Below are positions 41,447 to 48,295 of a stretch of DNA of 48,295 nucleotides, piece after piece. The position numbers were made by a program, and so were the translations under genes. The notes below the pieces were generated by a model. The model did not search any database, had not been told where the DNA came from, and saw only the letters and a list, made by a program, of their open reading frames with translations. The stretch covers positions 1 through 48,295 of the forward strand of contig JANQIX010000018.1 of assembly GCA_028281925.1 (NCBI GenBank), given 5' to 3'. Numbering within the stretch: position 1 is the stretch's first letter; every line of letters starts with the position of its first letter. Source of the stretch: Alphaproteobacteria bacterium (GTDB taxonomy: Bacteria; Pseudomonadota; Alphaproteobacteria; DSM-16000; Inquilinaceae).

Positions 41447-42464
41447 GGCATCACGCGACATTTGGCGTTCTGCCGGCCTGGGGCTGTTGGGCCACACGGA
41501 AGGCGGGCGCCTCTCGGTGACCGAGGCGTTCTTGCGTGCCTATTTCCTCCGCCCGGAACTGCGGCCTGTGGACGAGTCGTGCGCAGCGGAAATCCAGCTG
41601 CATGAAGCACTGATGGCCGAACCCCTGCGCCCGGTCGGTAACGGCGATCTGGATGCCATCCGCGACCGTGATGCGGCCGACAACTACCGCGCGGTGCTGG
41701 CTTTCCGTGATCACCTGATGGCCCATCCGACGCTTGAGGCCGCCTATCTTGCGGTGTTCAACGGCGATGCGGTCTCCATCGCGCCGATCATGCTCGACCA
41801 TCTCGTGCATGCCGTCATGGCCAATGTGCTGAGCGGGATCGACGATCCGTTCCGGGCGCGCACGGCGGAGCTGTTCTTCCGGGAGCAGACGGTCATGACG
41901 GGTGACAGCGTCCTGATGCTCGCCGATGCGGAGATGGTGGAACTGCATGCGGCCAGCGCCAGTCCGCGGGCGGTCGGTGGCCCGTTGGCCCCGGCCCAGG
42001 CGGCGCGCCGCGAGGTTACCTTCGACGTGCTGAACGAAGAGAATGCCGATCACTATTGGCGGCGCGCGGACCAGTACGACATGGCGATCGATTTCCGCTT
42101 CACCGAACCCGCGCTGGATGCATTTGCCCGCAATCTCGAGCTGTGGCTGCGCCATCTGCTGCATGTCGAGACGCGCATCCAGCCGCAGCGCAAGATCGAG
42201 GATGCGCGCTGGACTTGGCATGTGGGGCTCGACGCCCAGGCCACGCGGATCCTCAACGCCCTTTATGACGGCCAGACGCTGGACGACGAGACCCTCTCCG
42301 ACATCGTCGCTCTTTTCCGGCTGGACTGGCTGGACCGGCGCGATGCCGTCGACGGCATGGCCGACAAGCCGGTCTATCTGGCGCTGGCGAAGCGCAGCGA
42401 CGGCATCTTGAAGATGAAGCCACAGAACCTGTTGACCAACCTGCCCCTGGCGGCACGGCAATGA
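41439..42464 (+). CDS. DUF6352-like protein
   Basis: A protein of 341 residues; ATG 41439 overlaps the ligase-like stop. It is mainly helical and hydrophilic with no signal or cysteine motif. Characteristic stretches are SVTEAFLRAYFLRPELRPVD, YDMAIDFRFTEPALDAFARN and EDARWTWHVGLDAQATRILN. It fits the uncharacterised family DUF6352 seen in Fdh clusters. Because it has many Trp/His/Asp but no Cys, a binding or assembly role is more likely than redox. Function unknown. Confidence 0.78.
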   Translation: MPEASRDIWRSAGLGLLGHTEGGRLSVTEAFLRAYFLRPELRPVDESCAAEIQLHEALMAEPLRPVGNGDLDAIRDRDAADNYRAVLAFRDHLMAHPTLEAAYLAVFNGDAVSIAPIMLDHLVHAVMANVLSGIDDPFRARTAELFFREQTVMTGDSVLMLADAEMVELHAASASPRAVGGPLAPAQAARREVTFDVLNEENADHYWRRADQYDMAIDFRFTEPALDAFARNLELWLRHLLHVETRIQPQRKIEDARWTWHVGLDAQATRILNALYDGQTLDDETLSDIVALFRLDWLDRRDAVDGMADKPVYLALAKRSDGILKMKPQNLLTNLPLAARQ

Positions 42465-42480
42465 GGAAGGGGAGGCTGTG

Positions 42481-42792
42481 ATGTCCAACACGAGAACGAT
42501 CGTGGATACCCGCGCGGCGCGCATCGTCGCCCTCGTCCTCGCGATCGCCCTGGCGGCGGTCTTCTATGCGGTGTGGAAAGAGGAGGTCTCGACGCTGTTC
42601 GGCGACCTGACGGCGCCTGAGGCCGAAGGCCTTGCCGTCACGCACGAAGATCCGGCGGTGGCAGCGTGCTTGGAGACTCGGATCGCCGATGTCGACCGAA
42701 TGCGCGAAGACGGCCTGATCGACGATGCGCAGCATGAGGTGTTCGCGGAGCGGGCGGCGTCACTCTGCGTCGCGCAAGCCGCCGGGCGGTGA
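42481..42792 (+). CDS. 103-residue single-span membrane protein, unknown
   Basis: ATG 42481 follows GGGGAGG; a GTG at 42478 gives one more residue. Residues about 12-30 form one membrane helix (IVALVLAIALAAVFYAVW), then a periplasmic or cytoplasmic acidic part with ACLETRIADVDRMREDGLID and two cysteines. I do not recognise the family. The last 33 bases overlap the convergent DUF3306 gene. It is the last gene of the fdh transcript. Confidence 0.72.
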   Translation: MSNTRTIVDTRAARIVALVLAIALAAVFYAVWKEEVSTLFGDLTAPEAEGLAVTHEDPAVAACLETRIADVDRMREDGLIDDAQHEVFAERAASLCVAQAAGR

Positions 42793-43422
42793 GGTCGAGG
42801 GCACGGGCTCCGGATCGGGGTCCGGCAGGTCGAGGCCCAATCGCGACCGTAACGATGGGGCCTGGGCGATCGATCGGGGCTCTGGCGCAGGCTCATCGGG
42901 TGCCGGCGGAGCCGCAGCAGCCTGAGGATCCGACTCCGCGGCGTCGTCCGGCGGCACGTTCGGCTCGGTTGGGGGCGGTAAGCCGGCATCCGACCGAGCT
43001 GTCTCTGTCCGGTTCCGGCGGTTCGCGCCCGCGTCCAGATAACCGCGGCCGGCCTGCCAGGCGGACCGGAAGGTGCTGAGGATCATCGACGGATTGCGGA
43101 AGTCCTCACCGTAATCGACCAGCCCGTCGACATTGGCGAGAACGGGATTGGACCGGAACAGCTTGCGAAGGGCGGCCCGCCGCACGGCATCCGGCACGCC
43201 GGGCTTCAGGAATGGCGTGACATCCGGGTTCTCCGTCAGGCTCTCAAGGTCGATGGCTTCGGCCGCCGCTCGGTTCGCGTGCCGCTCAGCCTCGCCAGCC
43301 GACGTCTCGCCGGCCTGCGGCACGGCATCTTCGGCTGGCGGCTCGGGCTCGGCGGCGCGCGCGGCGGCCTTGCGGCGCGACCAGCGCGCGACGAAGCCGC
43401 GATCGTCTTCGCTGTCAGTCAA
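42760..43422 (-). CDS. DUF3306 family protein
   Basis: A protein of 220 residues from a TTG at 43422 that overlaps the DUF3305 stop. It starts TDSEDDRGFVARWSRRKAAA, the family signature, followed by an Ala/Glu-rich stretch, then SLTENPDVTPFLKPGVPDAV and RRAALRKLFRSNPVLANVDG. The C-terminal 80 residues are Pro/Glu/Asp-rich and probably disordered. DUF3305 and DUF3306 are standard neighbours of formate dehydrogenase genes, role unknown. Its 3' end overlaps the plus-strand 103-residue gene. Confidence 0.85.
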   Translation of the reverse strand: MTDSEDDRGFVARWSRRKAAARAAEPEPPAEDAVPQAGETSAGEAERHANRAAAEAIDLESLTENPDVTPFLKPGVPDAVRRAALRKLFRSNPVLANVDGLVDYGEDFRNPSMILSTFRSAWQAGRGYLDAGANRRNRTETARSDAGLPPPTEPNVPPDDAAESDPQAAAAPPAPDEPAPEPRSIAQAPSLRSRLGLDLPDPDPEPVPSTSPPGGLRDAE

Positions 43423-43954
43423 TGCCGCCACCGCGCAGGCGCTTGCGCGGCCTCTGGGCGATGGGTGGGCCGCCGGCCTCCTGGTCGTCGCCCTCCGCCG
43501 GTACGCGCTTGCGCTTGCGGAACGGCTGGTCAACGAAGAAGGCGTCGACGAAAGCCGCCACTTGGGCGCGGATGGCGTCCGGCATGGCCACGCGTTCCAC
43601 GATCTCGTGGCCGCTGTCCAGGTAATCCTGCGCTTCATAGGGGGAGGCGGTTACCAGGTGCGGGCGCACGGGCAGCGGCCCGCCTGCGGCCTCGCGCAGG
43701 ATCACGTAAAGTGCTGCGGCACTGCTCTCCAGGTTGAACTTGTAGGCCTCCGCGTCGCTGGCATAGAGGGTCAGCGTGGCATGGCCGCCGAAGTGCTGCA
43801 CGGCTGCGTCGGTTCGGCGCAGCACAGTGCCATCCGGCTCCGGCACCGGACCCGGCAGCACCGCCACGGGCAGCCAGATCTCGCCGGACCAGGCGCTGAC
43901 CGGCCGGCGCTGTTCCACGATCACCGCGACCGGTATCCGGATCTCTCTGTCCAC
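43415..43954 (-). CDS. DUF3305 family protein
   Basis: A protein of 179 residues from GTG 43954. Family motifs: IPVAVIVEQRRPVSAWSGEI, WLPVAVLPG, LTLYASDAEAYKFNLESSAA and LYVILREAAGG. The tail is basic (FRKRKRVPAEG, QRPRKRLRGG). It reads as an operon with DUF3306, divergent from the polyferredoxin across 108 bases. Cytoplasmic and uncharacterised; probably concerned with maturation of the formate dehydrogenase or its electron partners. Confidence 0.87.
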   Translation of the reverse strand: MDREIRIPVAVIVEQRRPVSAWSGEIWLPVAVLPGPVPEPDGTVLRRTDAAVQHFGGHATLTLYASDAEAYKFNLESSAAALYVILREAAGGPLPVRPHLVTASPYEAQDYLDSGHEIVERVAMPDAIRAQVAAFVDAFFVDQPFRKRKRVPAEGDDQEAGGPPIAQRPRKRLRGGGID

Positions 43955-44062
43955 GGCTGTAACCGCTGCCCAACCCTAATCGTAAGCAATTGAAGAAACT
44001 TAGCTGATCGCCAACAATGGACCAATCGGATTCGCGCAAGACGAACCGTAACGGAGGATGCC

Positions 44063-46111
44063 GTGAAGCTTGGGCAATGGCAGGTCAAGATCTGCGACTG
44101 CGAAGGCACGATGAAGATCGACCGCAGCCGATTGGCCGAGGGCCTTGCGGCAGATGTGCCGGACCTCCATCGGCAATTGTGCCGGCGAGAGCTGAAGGCG
44201 TTCGAGCAGGAGGTCGCGGGGTCTGAGCGCGTGCTGGTCGCGTGCACGCAAGAGGCGCCGCTGTTCCGCGAGGTGGCAGAGGAGGCAGGGCACGACGGCG
44301 CGCTGGCCTTCGTCAACATCCGGGAACGCGCCGGGTGGTGCGACGGCGGCGCATCGGCCACGCCCAAGATCGCGGCCCTCTTGGCCGATGCGGCAACCGA
44401 GGTTCGTCCCGCTGAACTCAGGTCGATCGAGAGCGATGGGCTGTGCCTGATCTATGGCGCAGGCGACACGGCTTTGGAGGTGGCGCAGGCGCTTTCGTCC
44501 CGGCTGGCCGTGACACTGATGCTCAGCGACGCCGATGATGAGATGATCCTGCCGCCCACCCTGAACTTCGCTGTCTATCGCGGGCGGATCGTCGGGGTCG
44601 CGGGCGCGCTGGGGCAGTTCGACGTTACGGTGAACGGCCATGCCGCGATGCTGCCGTCGTCGCGCCGCACGGCCGCCTTCGGCGACCCTCGCGACGGCGT
44701 ACGCACCCAGTGCAGCATCATCCTGGACGTCTCCGGCGGCGCTGCCCTGGTGCCGCCCGGCGCGGCGCCCGACGGGTTCCTGCGCGCCGACCCGGGCAGC
44801 CCCGCCGCAGTGATGCGCGCCGTGTTCGAGGCGAGCGACTTGGTCGGCAGTTTTGAGAAGCCGATCTATGTCGACTACGACCCGACGATCTGCGCCCATG
44901 GCCGCTCTCAGAAGATCGGCTGCCGCAACTGTCTGGATGCCTGCCCGACCGGAGCGATCACCAGCCAGGGCGACCAGATCGCCGTCGATGCGGCCGTCTG
45001 CGGCGGCTGCGGTGGCTGTGCCGCGCACTGCCCTACGGGCGCACTCTCCTACCGCTTGCCGGACCGCGCGGGCCTGGTGGGCCGCATCCAGACCCTGGCC
45101 CGCACCTATCGCGCGGCCGGCGGCACCCATCCGGTGCTGCTGGTGCACGACGAAACCTTCGGCCTGGACATGATCAACGTGATCGCGCGCCGGGGCCGCG
45201 GCCTGCCGGCCCCCGTGATCCCGCTTAGCCTGCAGGCCGTCACCAGCCTGGGCCACGACGCGCTGGCCAGCGCCTTTGCCGCGGGCTTCGAGCGCGTGAT
45301 CGTTCTGGCCGACCCGAAGTCGACGGAAAGCTTGGCCCCGCTGGAGGCGGAGATCGCGCTGACCGCGGCGGTTCTCGACGGCCTCGGCCATGGTGGCGCT
45401 GGCCGCGTGGTGGTGGTCAGCGAGGCGGACCCGACGGCCGTGGAAGATGCGCTCTACGGCCTGCCAACGCTGCCGGCTTGTGCTGAGGCCCAGATCATTC
45501 CTCTTGGCGGCAAGCGCGACGTGGCCCGGATGGCGCTGAAGGCACTGGCCGATGCCGCGCCGACCCCGGCGGAGATCGTGCCGCTGCCGCCCACGGCGCC
45601 TTACGGCCGGATCGCGATCGACACCGAAGGCTGCACTCTGTGCCTTGCCTGCGTCTCCTGCTGCCCGGCCGATGCCCTGGCCGACGACCCGGACCGCCCC
45701 ATGGTTCGGTTGACGGAAGCGGCCTGCGTACAGTGCGGCCTCTGTGCCACCATCTGCCCGGAAAAGGTGATCACGCTCGACCCCCGCCTGAACCTGGCAC
45801 CCGAAGCGATGCAGCCGGTGGTGCTGTATGAGGAGGAGCCGTTTACCTGCACCGAATGCGGCAAGCCGTTTGCCGCCAAGTCGACCATCGACCGCATTGC
45901 CAAGCAACTCGCCGGCCAGCACTGGATGTTCCAGTCCGACGACCGCATTGCCATGCTGAAGATGTGCGAGGATTGTCGCGTACGCGTTCAGGTGACGAAG
46001 GAAAGCCATCCCATGGCCATGGGCGAGCGACCCCAGCCGCGCACGACGGAGGACTACAAGAAGGCGGATGCCGCAGGGTTGTCGATCGAGGATTTCCTGA
46101 AGCGCGATTGA
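44063..46111 (+). CDS. Polyferredoxin with HdrA-like N-terminal domain and zinc-ribbon-like tail
   Basis: A protein of 682 residues from GTG 44063, with GGAGG five bases upstream. Residues about 1-100 look like the HdrA N-terminal domain (VKICDCEGTMKIDRSRL, RVLVACTQEAPLFREVAEEA, FVNIRERAGW), but no FAD-binding fold follows. Residues 280-345 hold two [4Fe-4S] motifs (GCRNCLDACPTGAIT and CGGCGGCAAHCPTGAL). A long alpha-beta region (350-510) is followed by two more (GCTLCLACVSCCPADAL and CVQCGLCATICPEKVI). The C-terminus has CTECG plus CEDC, a zinc-ribbon-like pair. It is cytoplasmic and likely an electron carrier or hub linked to formate oxidation. The exact partners are unknown. Confidence 0.85.
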   Translation: MKLGQWQVKICDCEGTMKIDRSRLAEGLAADVPDLHRQLCRRELKAFEQEVAGSERVLVACTQEAPLFREVAEEAGHDGALAFVNIRERAGWCDGGASATPKIAALLADAATEVRPAELRSIESDGLCLIYGAGDTALEVAQALSSRLAVTLMLSDADDEMILPPTLNFAVYRGRIVGVAGALGQFDVTVNGHAAMLPSSRRTAAFGDPRDGVRTQCSIILDVSGGAALVPPGAAPDGFLRADPGSPAAVMRAVFEASDLVGSFEKPIYVDYDPTICAHGRSQKIGCRNCLDACPTGAITSQGDQIAVDAAVCGGCGGCAAHCPTGALSYRLPDRAGLVGRIQTLARTYRAAGGTHPVLLVHDETFGLDMINVIARRGRGLPAPVIPLSLQAVTSLGHDALASAFAAGFERVIVLADPKSTESLAPLEAEIALTAAVLDGLGHGGAGRVVVVSEADPTAVEDALYGLPTLPACAEAQIIPLGGKRDVARMALKALADAAPTPAEIVPLPPTAPYGRIAIDTEGCTLCLACVSCCPADALADDPDRPMVRLTEAACVQCGLCATICPEKVITLDPRLNLAPEAMQPVVLYEEEPFTCTECGKPFAAKSTIDRIAKQLAGQHWMFQSDDRIAMLKMCEDCRVRVQVTKESHPMAMGERPQPRTTEDYKKADAAGLSIEDFLKRD

Positions 46112-46213
46112 GGGGCGACGATCCCTTCTCGCGCTCAGTGCTCGACCTGCACCTGTTTGCACCAGGAGCCTTTCGTTCTCCCCCGCTTTGGCCTGAGCAT
46201 TCCCGCGCCTGTC

Positions 46214-47911
46214 TCAGGGTGTCGCGGGCCGCTCCGCCGCATCGGCAATGCGGGTATAGCCCGTCTGGATCGACGCCATGCCCGGGATCGGTGTGGAGGT
46301 CGACATCGTACCGCCCTCCGAACAGGTGTAGGGCATCGACAACACCCCGGCCCCGTCCTGGCTGACCGGCCCGGAGAAGCTGCCCTGGGGGGTGGTCACC
46401 GTCACCGTCCCCGACACCATCCCGGCGTCCTGGCAGATGTTCAAAACCCCGTCTGCGGCCGACCAGCGCCCGAACGCCGTCGTGGACGCGCCAATCGCAT
46501 CGCCGCGCGTATCGTCAACTTCCATTGTCAGGCTGATCCCCAGCGGTGCGGCGGTATAGCTGCCGTCGCTCAGGAAGGTGGCATAGCGCGGCCCCTCGGC
46601 GTGGCCGGTGATCGGGAGACCCTGGGAACGCATCCATTCGACCGGGCCGCCGCTTGTCATCTGCCAGACCCCCTGCACACAGGCATCGACCTGATCGGTT
46701 CCAGCACAGGGCTGGCAAGAGCGGCGGCGCTCGATTTCGATCTCGACGTCGTCATCGCTGTCGCCCGTATGCATCCCGACAAAACGCAGCGTCGCGGGGC
46801 GGCCGTCGCGCGCATCGACCTCATCCGGCCAATCGGCCCAAGCGCCGTCAAGCGTTGCGGCGAGGTTCGGGTTGACCGGGTCCAGAGTATGGCCCCAGGT
46901 ACCGCATTCATAATCCAAGGTGCCAAGCAGGATCGCGAACGGCTCCAGGGTCAGCGTTTCCGTGACATCGCCGCTGACGGTCCGTGTCTCCCGCATCGAC
47001 GGCAGGCTGGCGATACCTCCGCCCTGGGGGTGCGCTATGGCCTGGTCCGCATAGTCCGTGGCGAAGTTCAGCCACTGATCGTCGGAGAGGACGCCGCGCA
47101 TTGCGGCCCGCTGCGCGCCCGCGCCGCCAGACCCGGCCATGGCGCGCAGGAAATCCATCAACTGCCCCGGCCCGCCAACGGTGCCGGCCCACCAGAAAAA
47201 GAACACGCCCGCCTCATGGGCCATGGCGTTCAGCGGCGTGCCGCCGTCGACGGAGGCATCGAAACCCGCACCGCGATCGGTGAAGGGCTGGCTGCCCGAG
47301 ACGGCGAAAGCCGAGAAGTACTCCGCGCTGCCTTCGATCCACCAATCGCCGCCACTGCCGTAAGTGCCCATTTGCCCGGCGCTCAGCGAGGCGTATTGGA
47401 TGCAGTGAAAGATCTCATGGGCGGTCGTGACCGCGATCTCGTCGCCAGCGGCAGAGGGAGTTAGTCCGTATAGGGTGACCAGACATTCGCCTGGCAGCGC
47501 GCCGGAGGCATCGCGCCGGCCTTCGGTCACGGCGACCGGCTGGCGGCCGGGCGTCAGAGACGATGCGTCGTCGAGCAGCAGCAGCGTGATGTCGTCGGTT
47601 GCGAAATTGCCCAGGGCGGCCATCGCGGCGGCCGCTTCGCGGGCCCCGCGCTCCACGCCGGCGGCGGCCCCGGGCGGTGTGGCCCAATCTCCCGCCACAT
47701 CCTGGATCGCCCGGATCTCACGCGGACCGCCCGGGGTGGAAACGCTGAAGCGGAAAAGCTCCAAACAAAGGATCGACCCGGCGGTCGGCGCATCGGGGAA
47801 GCGCGAGAGATACGCGGGATCGGTGCAATCGCCAAACTCCGCCTGGGCGGGCAGGGGGAAGAACGGCAGTAGGGAGAACGCAGCTACGATGCACAGTCTG
47901 AGCGCAGTCAT
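46214..47911 (-). CDS. Secreted gluzincin-like metallopeptidase with lipocalin-like C-terminal part
   Basis: A protein of 565 residues; ATG 47911 follows GGAGGA. A signal peptide is at the start (MTALRLCIVAAFSLLPFFPL, cleavage after AQA near 24). The zinc motif is HEIFH (residues 165-169) in VTTAHEIFHCIQYASLS, with the second Glu in WWIEGSAEYFSAFA (about 191-204), as in gluzincins. Cysteine pairs suggest disulfides. Residues 440-560 form beta-rich strands (GRWSAADGVLNICQDAGMVS) that resemble a lipocalin-like fold. No propeptide inhibitor or transporter gene is close. It is convergent with the polyferredoxin. Protease activity is inferred, not certain. Confidence 0.78.
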   Translation of the reverse strand: MTALRLCIVAAFSLLPFFPLPAQAEFGDCTDPAYLSRFPDAPTAGSILCLELFRFSVSTPGGPREIRAIQDVAGDWATPPGAAAGVERGAREAAAAMAALGNFATDDITLLLLDDASSLTPGRQPVAVTEGRRDASGALPGECLVTLYGLTPSAAGDEIAVTTAHEIFHCIQYASLSAGQMGTYGSGGDWWIEGSAEYFSAFAVSGSQPFTDRGAGFDASVDGGTPLNAMAHEAGVFFFWWAGTVGGPGQLMDFLRAMAGSGGAGAQRAAMRGVLSDDQWLNFATDYADQAIAHPQGGGIASLPSMRETRTVSGDVTETLTLEPFAILLGTLDYECGTWGHTLDPVNPNLAATLDGAWADWPDEVDARDGRPATLRFVGMHTGDSDDDVEIEIERRRSCQPCAGTDQVDACVQGVWQMTSGGPVEWMRSQGLPITGHAEGPRYATFLSDGSYTAAPLGISLTMEVDDTRGDAIGASTTAFGRWSAADGVLNICQDAGMVSGTVTVTTPQGSFSGPVSQDGAGVLSMPYTCSEGGTMSTSTPIPGMASIQTGYTRIADAAERPATP

Positions 47912-48181
47912 CCTGTCCTCCGTCTTGCGGCCTGGTGGCGCAAGGTGCAATGCCCCTGCCGACCGGCCCACTCTCTCGCGGTTGACATCGTTCGAATCCG
48001 CCGCGCCGCGGCTGGCTCTGCTTCAGCGAGCGCGCCCAGATGCTGGCGGATTATCCCACACCCAAAGTCTCAGTCAGTGCGGACGATCACTGAATATCTG
48101 GTCTAACGGTCCATCCGTCCGTCGCCAGCCTGGTGCGCGAGGACACCCCTCGGGAGCCGGATCGCTGTCATTCGGTCTCGC
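47912..48181. other. Non-coding gap before right-edge frame
   Basis: No gene is supported in these 270 bases. They must hold the promoter of the metallopeptidase gene on the minus strand. A TTGACA on the plus strand at 47981 has no gene downstream in that direction. Confidence 0.3.
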
Positions 48182-48295
48182 TCACCACGCATCGCTCAGC
48201 ATGGTGGTGACGCCGAGAAAGCGCCAGTCGGGGCCTTCGAAGCCGAACTGGGACACGCCCAACAGGACCAGCATGGCGAGATCGCGGTGGCAGCA
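48182..48295 (-). CDS. C-terminal end of an unidentified protein (truncated by window edge)
   Basis: The last 37 codons of a minus-strand frame reach the right edge and end in a TGA at 48182-48184. Almost all third positions are G or C, as in the real genes here, and the peptide ends QFGFEGPDWRFLGVTTMLSD plus AW. The family is not recognised. It could be a chance open frame. Confidence 0.45.
   Translation of the reverse strand, partial: CCHRDLAMLVLLGVSQFGFEGPDWRFLGVTTMLSDAW

Noticed and set aside
44000..46162. A 720-codon minus-strand frame opposite the polyferredoxin
   Set aside because: The plus strand has multiple Fe-S motifs, a GTG with ribosome site and a coherent architecture; the antisense frame has none.

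Overview
The window is GC-rich coding DNA with strong G/C third-position bias, tightly packed operons with 4- to 11-base stop/start overlaps, and frequent GTG and TTG starts. The gene complement (LIV-type ABC uptake cluster, RAYT transposase, ECF42-type sigma factor, an Fdh cluster with DUF3305, DUF3306 and DUF6352-like genes) fits an alphaproteobacterium, probably of a Rhodospirillales-like lineage. That placement is inference. No rRNA, tRNA or CRISPR array was seen.

Left edge (1-2941): a divergent pair. On the minus strand is a truncated Trypco1 (trypsin-co-occurring) protein. On the plus strand is a caspase-like protease fused through a membrane helix to an FGE-sulfatase/C-type-lectin fold that lacks the FGE catalytic cysteines. 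This resembles the protease-centred conflict systems known from computational work. Two GTAG-headed REP-like sequences in inverted orientation follow.

Catabolic island (2938-20323): a long minus-strand operon encodes a LIV-type ABC transporter (binding protein, LivH, M, G, F), an ICL/PEP-mutase-family lyase, a fumarate-reductase-like flavoprotein, a GntR/HutC regulator, HyuB and HyuA, and an isochorismatase-fold protein whose catalytic Cys is Gly. Divergent from it, across a 130-base region carrying an 18-base palindrome, are a tautomerase-SnoaL fusion and LeuC/LeuD-type dehydratase subunits. Converging on these are a class II aldolase-like protein, a homocysteine-methyltransferase-family protein and an SDR. 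Read together, dehydrogenase, hydro-lyase and C-C lyase could form a degradation route for an imported, probably branched di- or tricarboxylate or a precursor of one. The substrate is unknown.

Middle (20453-30290): a RAYT-type transposase bracketed by 15-base inverted repeats; two tandem, equally long pentapeptide-repeat proteins; a YjiK-like propeller; then housekeeping and accessory genes (alpha/beta hydrolase, DUF2461, TfoX-N, glyoxalase-like, ECF42 sigma factor with its DGPF/YCII partner, PaaI-like thioesterase).

Formate dehydrogenase island (30438-46111): tungstate/molybdate transporter genes tupB and tupC without tupA, a HTH plus periplasmic-binding-like regulator, an Mrp Fe-S carrier, a Fur-box-like palindrome, a TorD-type chaperone, a small Tat peptide, Cys-type fdhA, fdhB and fdhC, and a train of poorly characterised genes: a 42-residue membrane peptide, DUF6494-like, a biotin/lipoate-ligase-like protein, DUF6352-like, a 103-residue membrane protein, DUF3306, DUF3305 and a polyferredoxin with an HdrA-like N-terminus but no FAD domain. 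FdhABC should oxidise formate in the periplasm and feed quinone. The others are presumably for metal supply, maturation or an alternative electron path. The window closes with a secreted gluzincin-like protein and a truncated reading frame.
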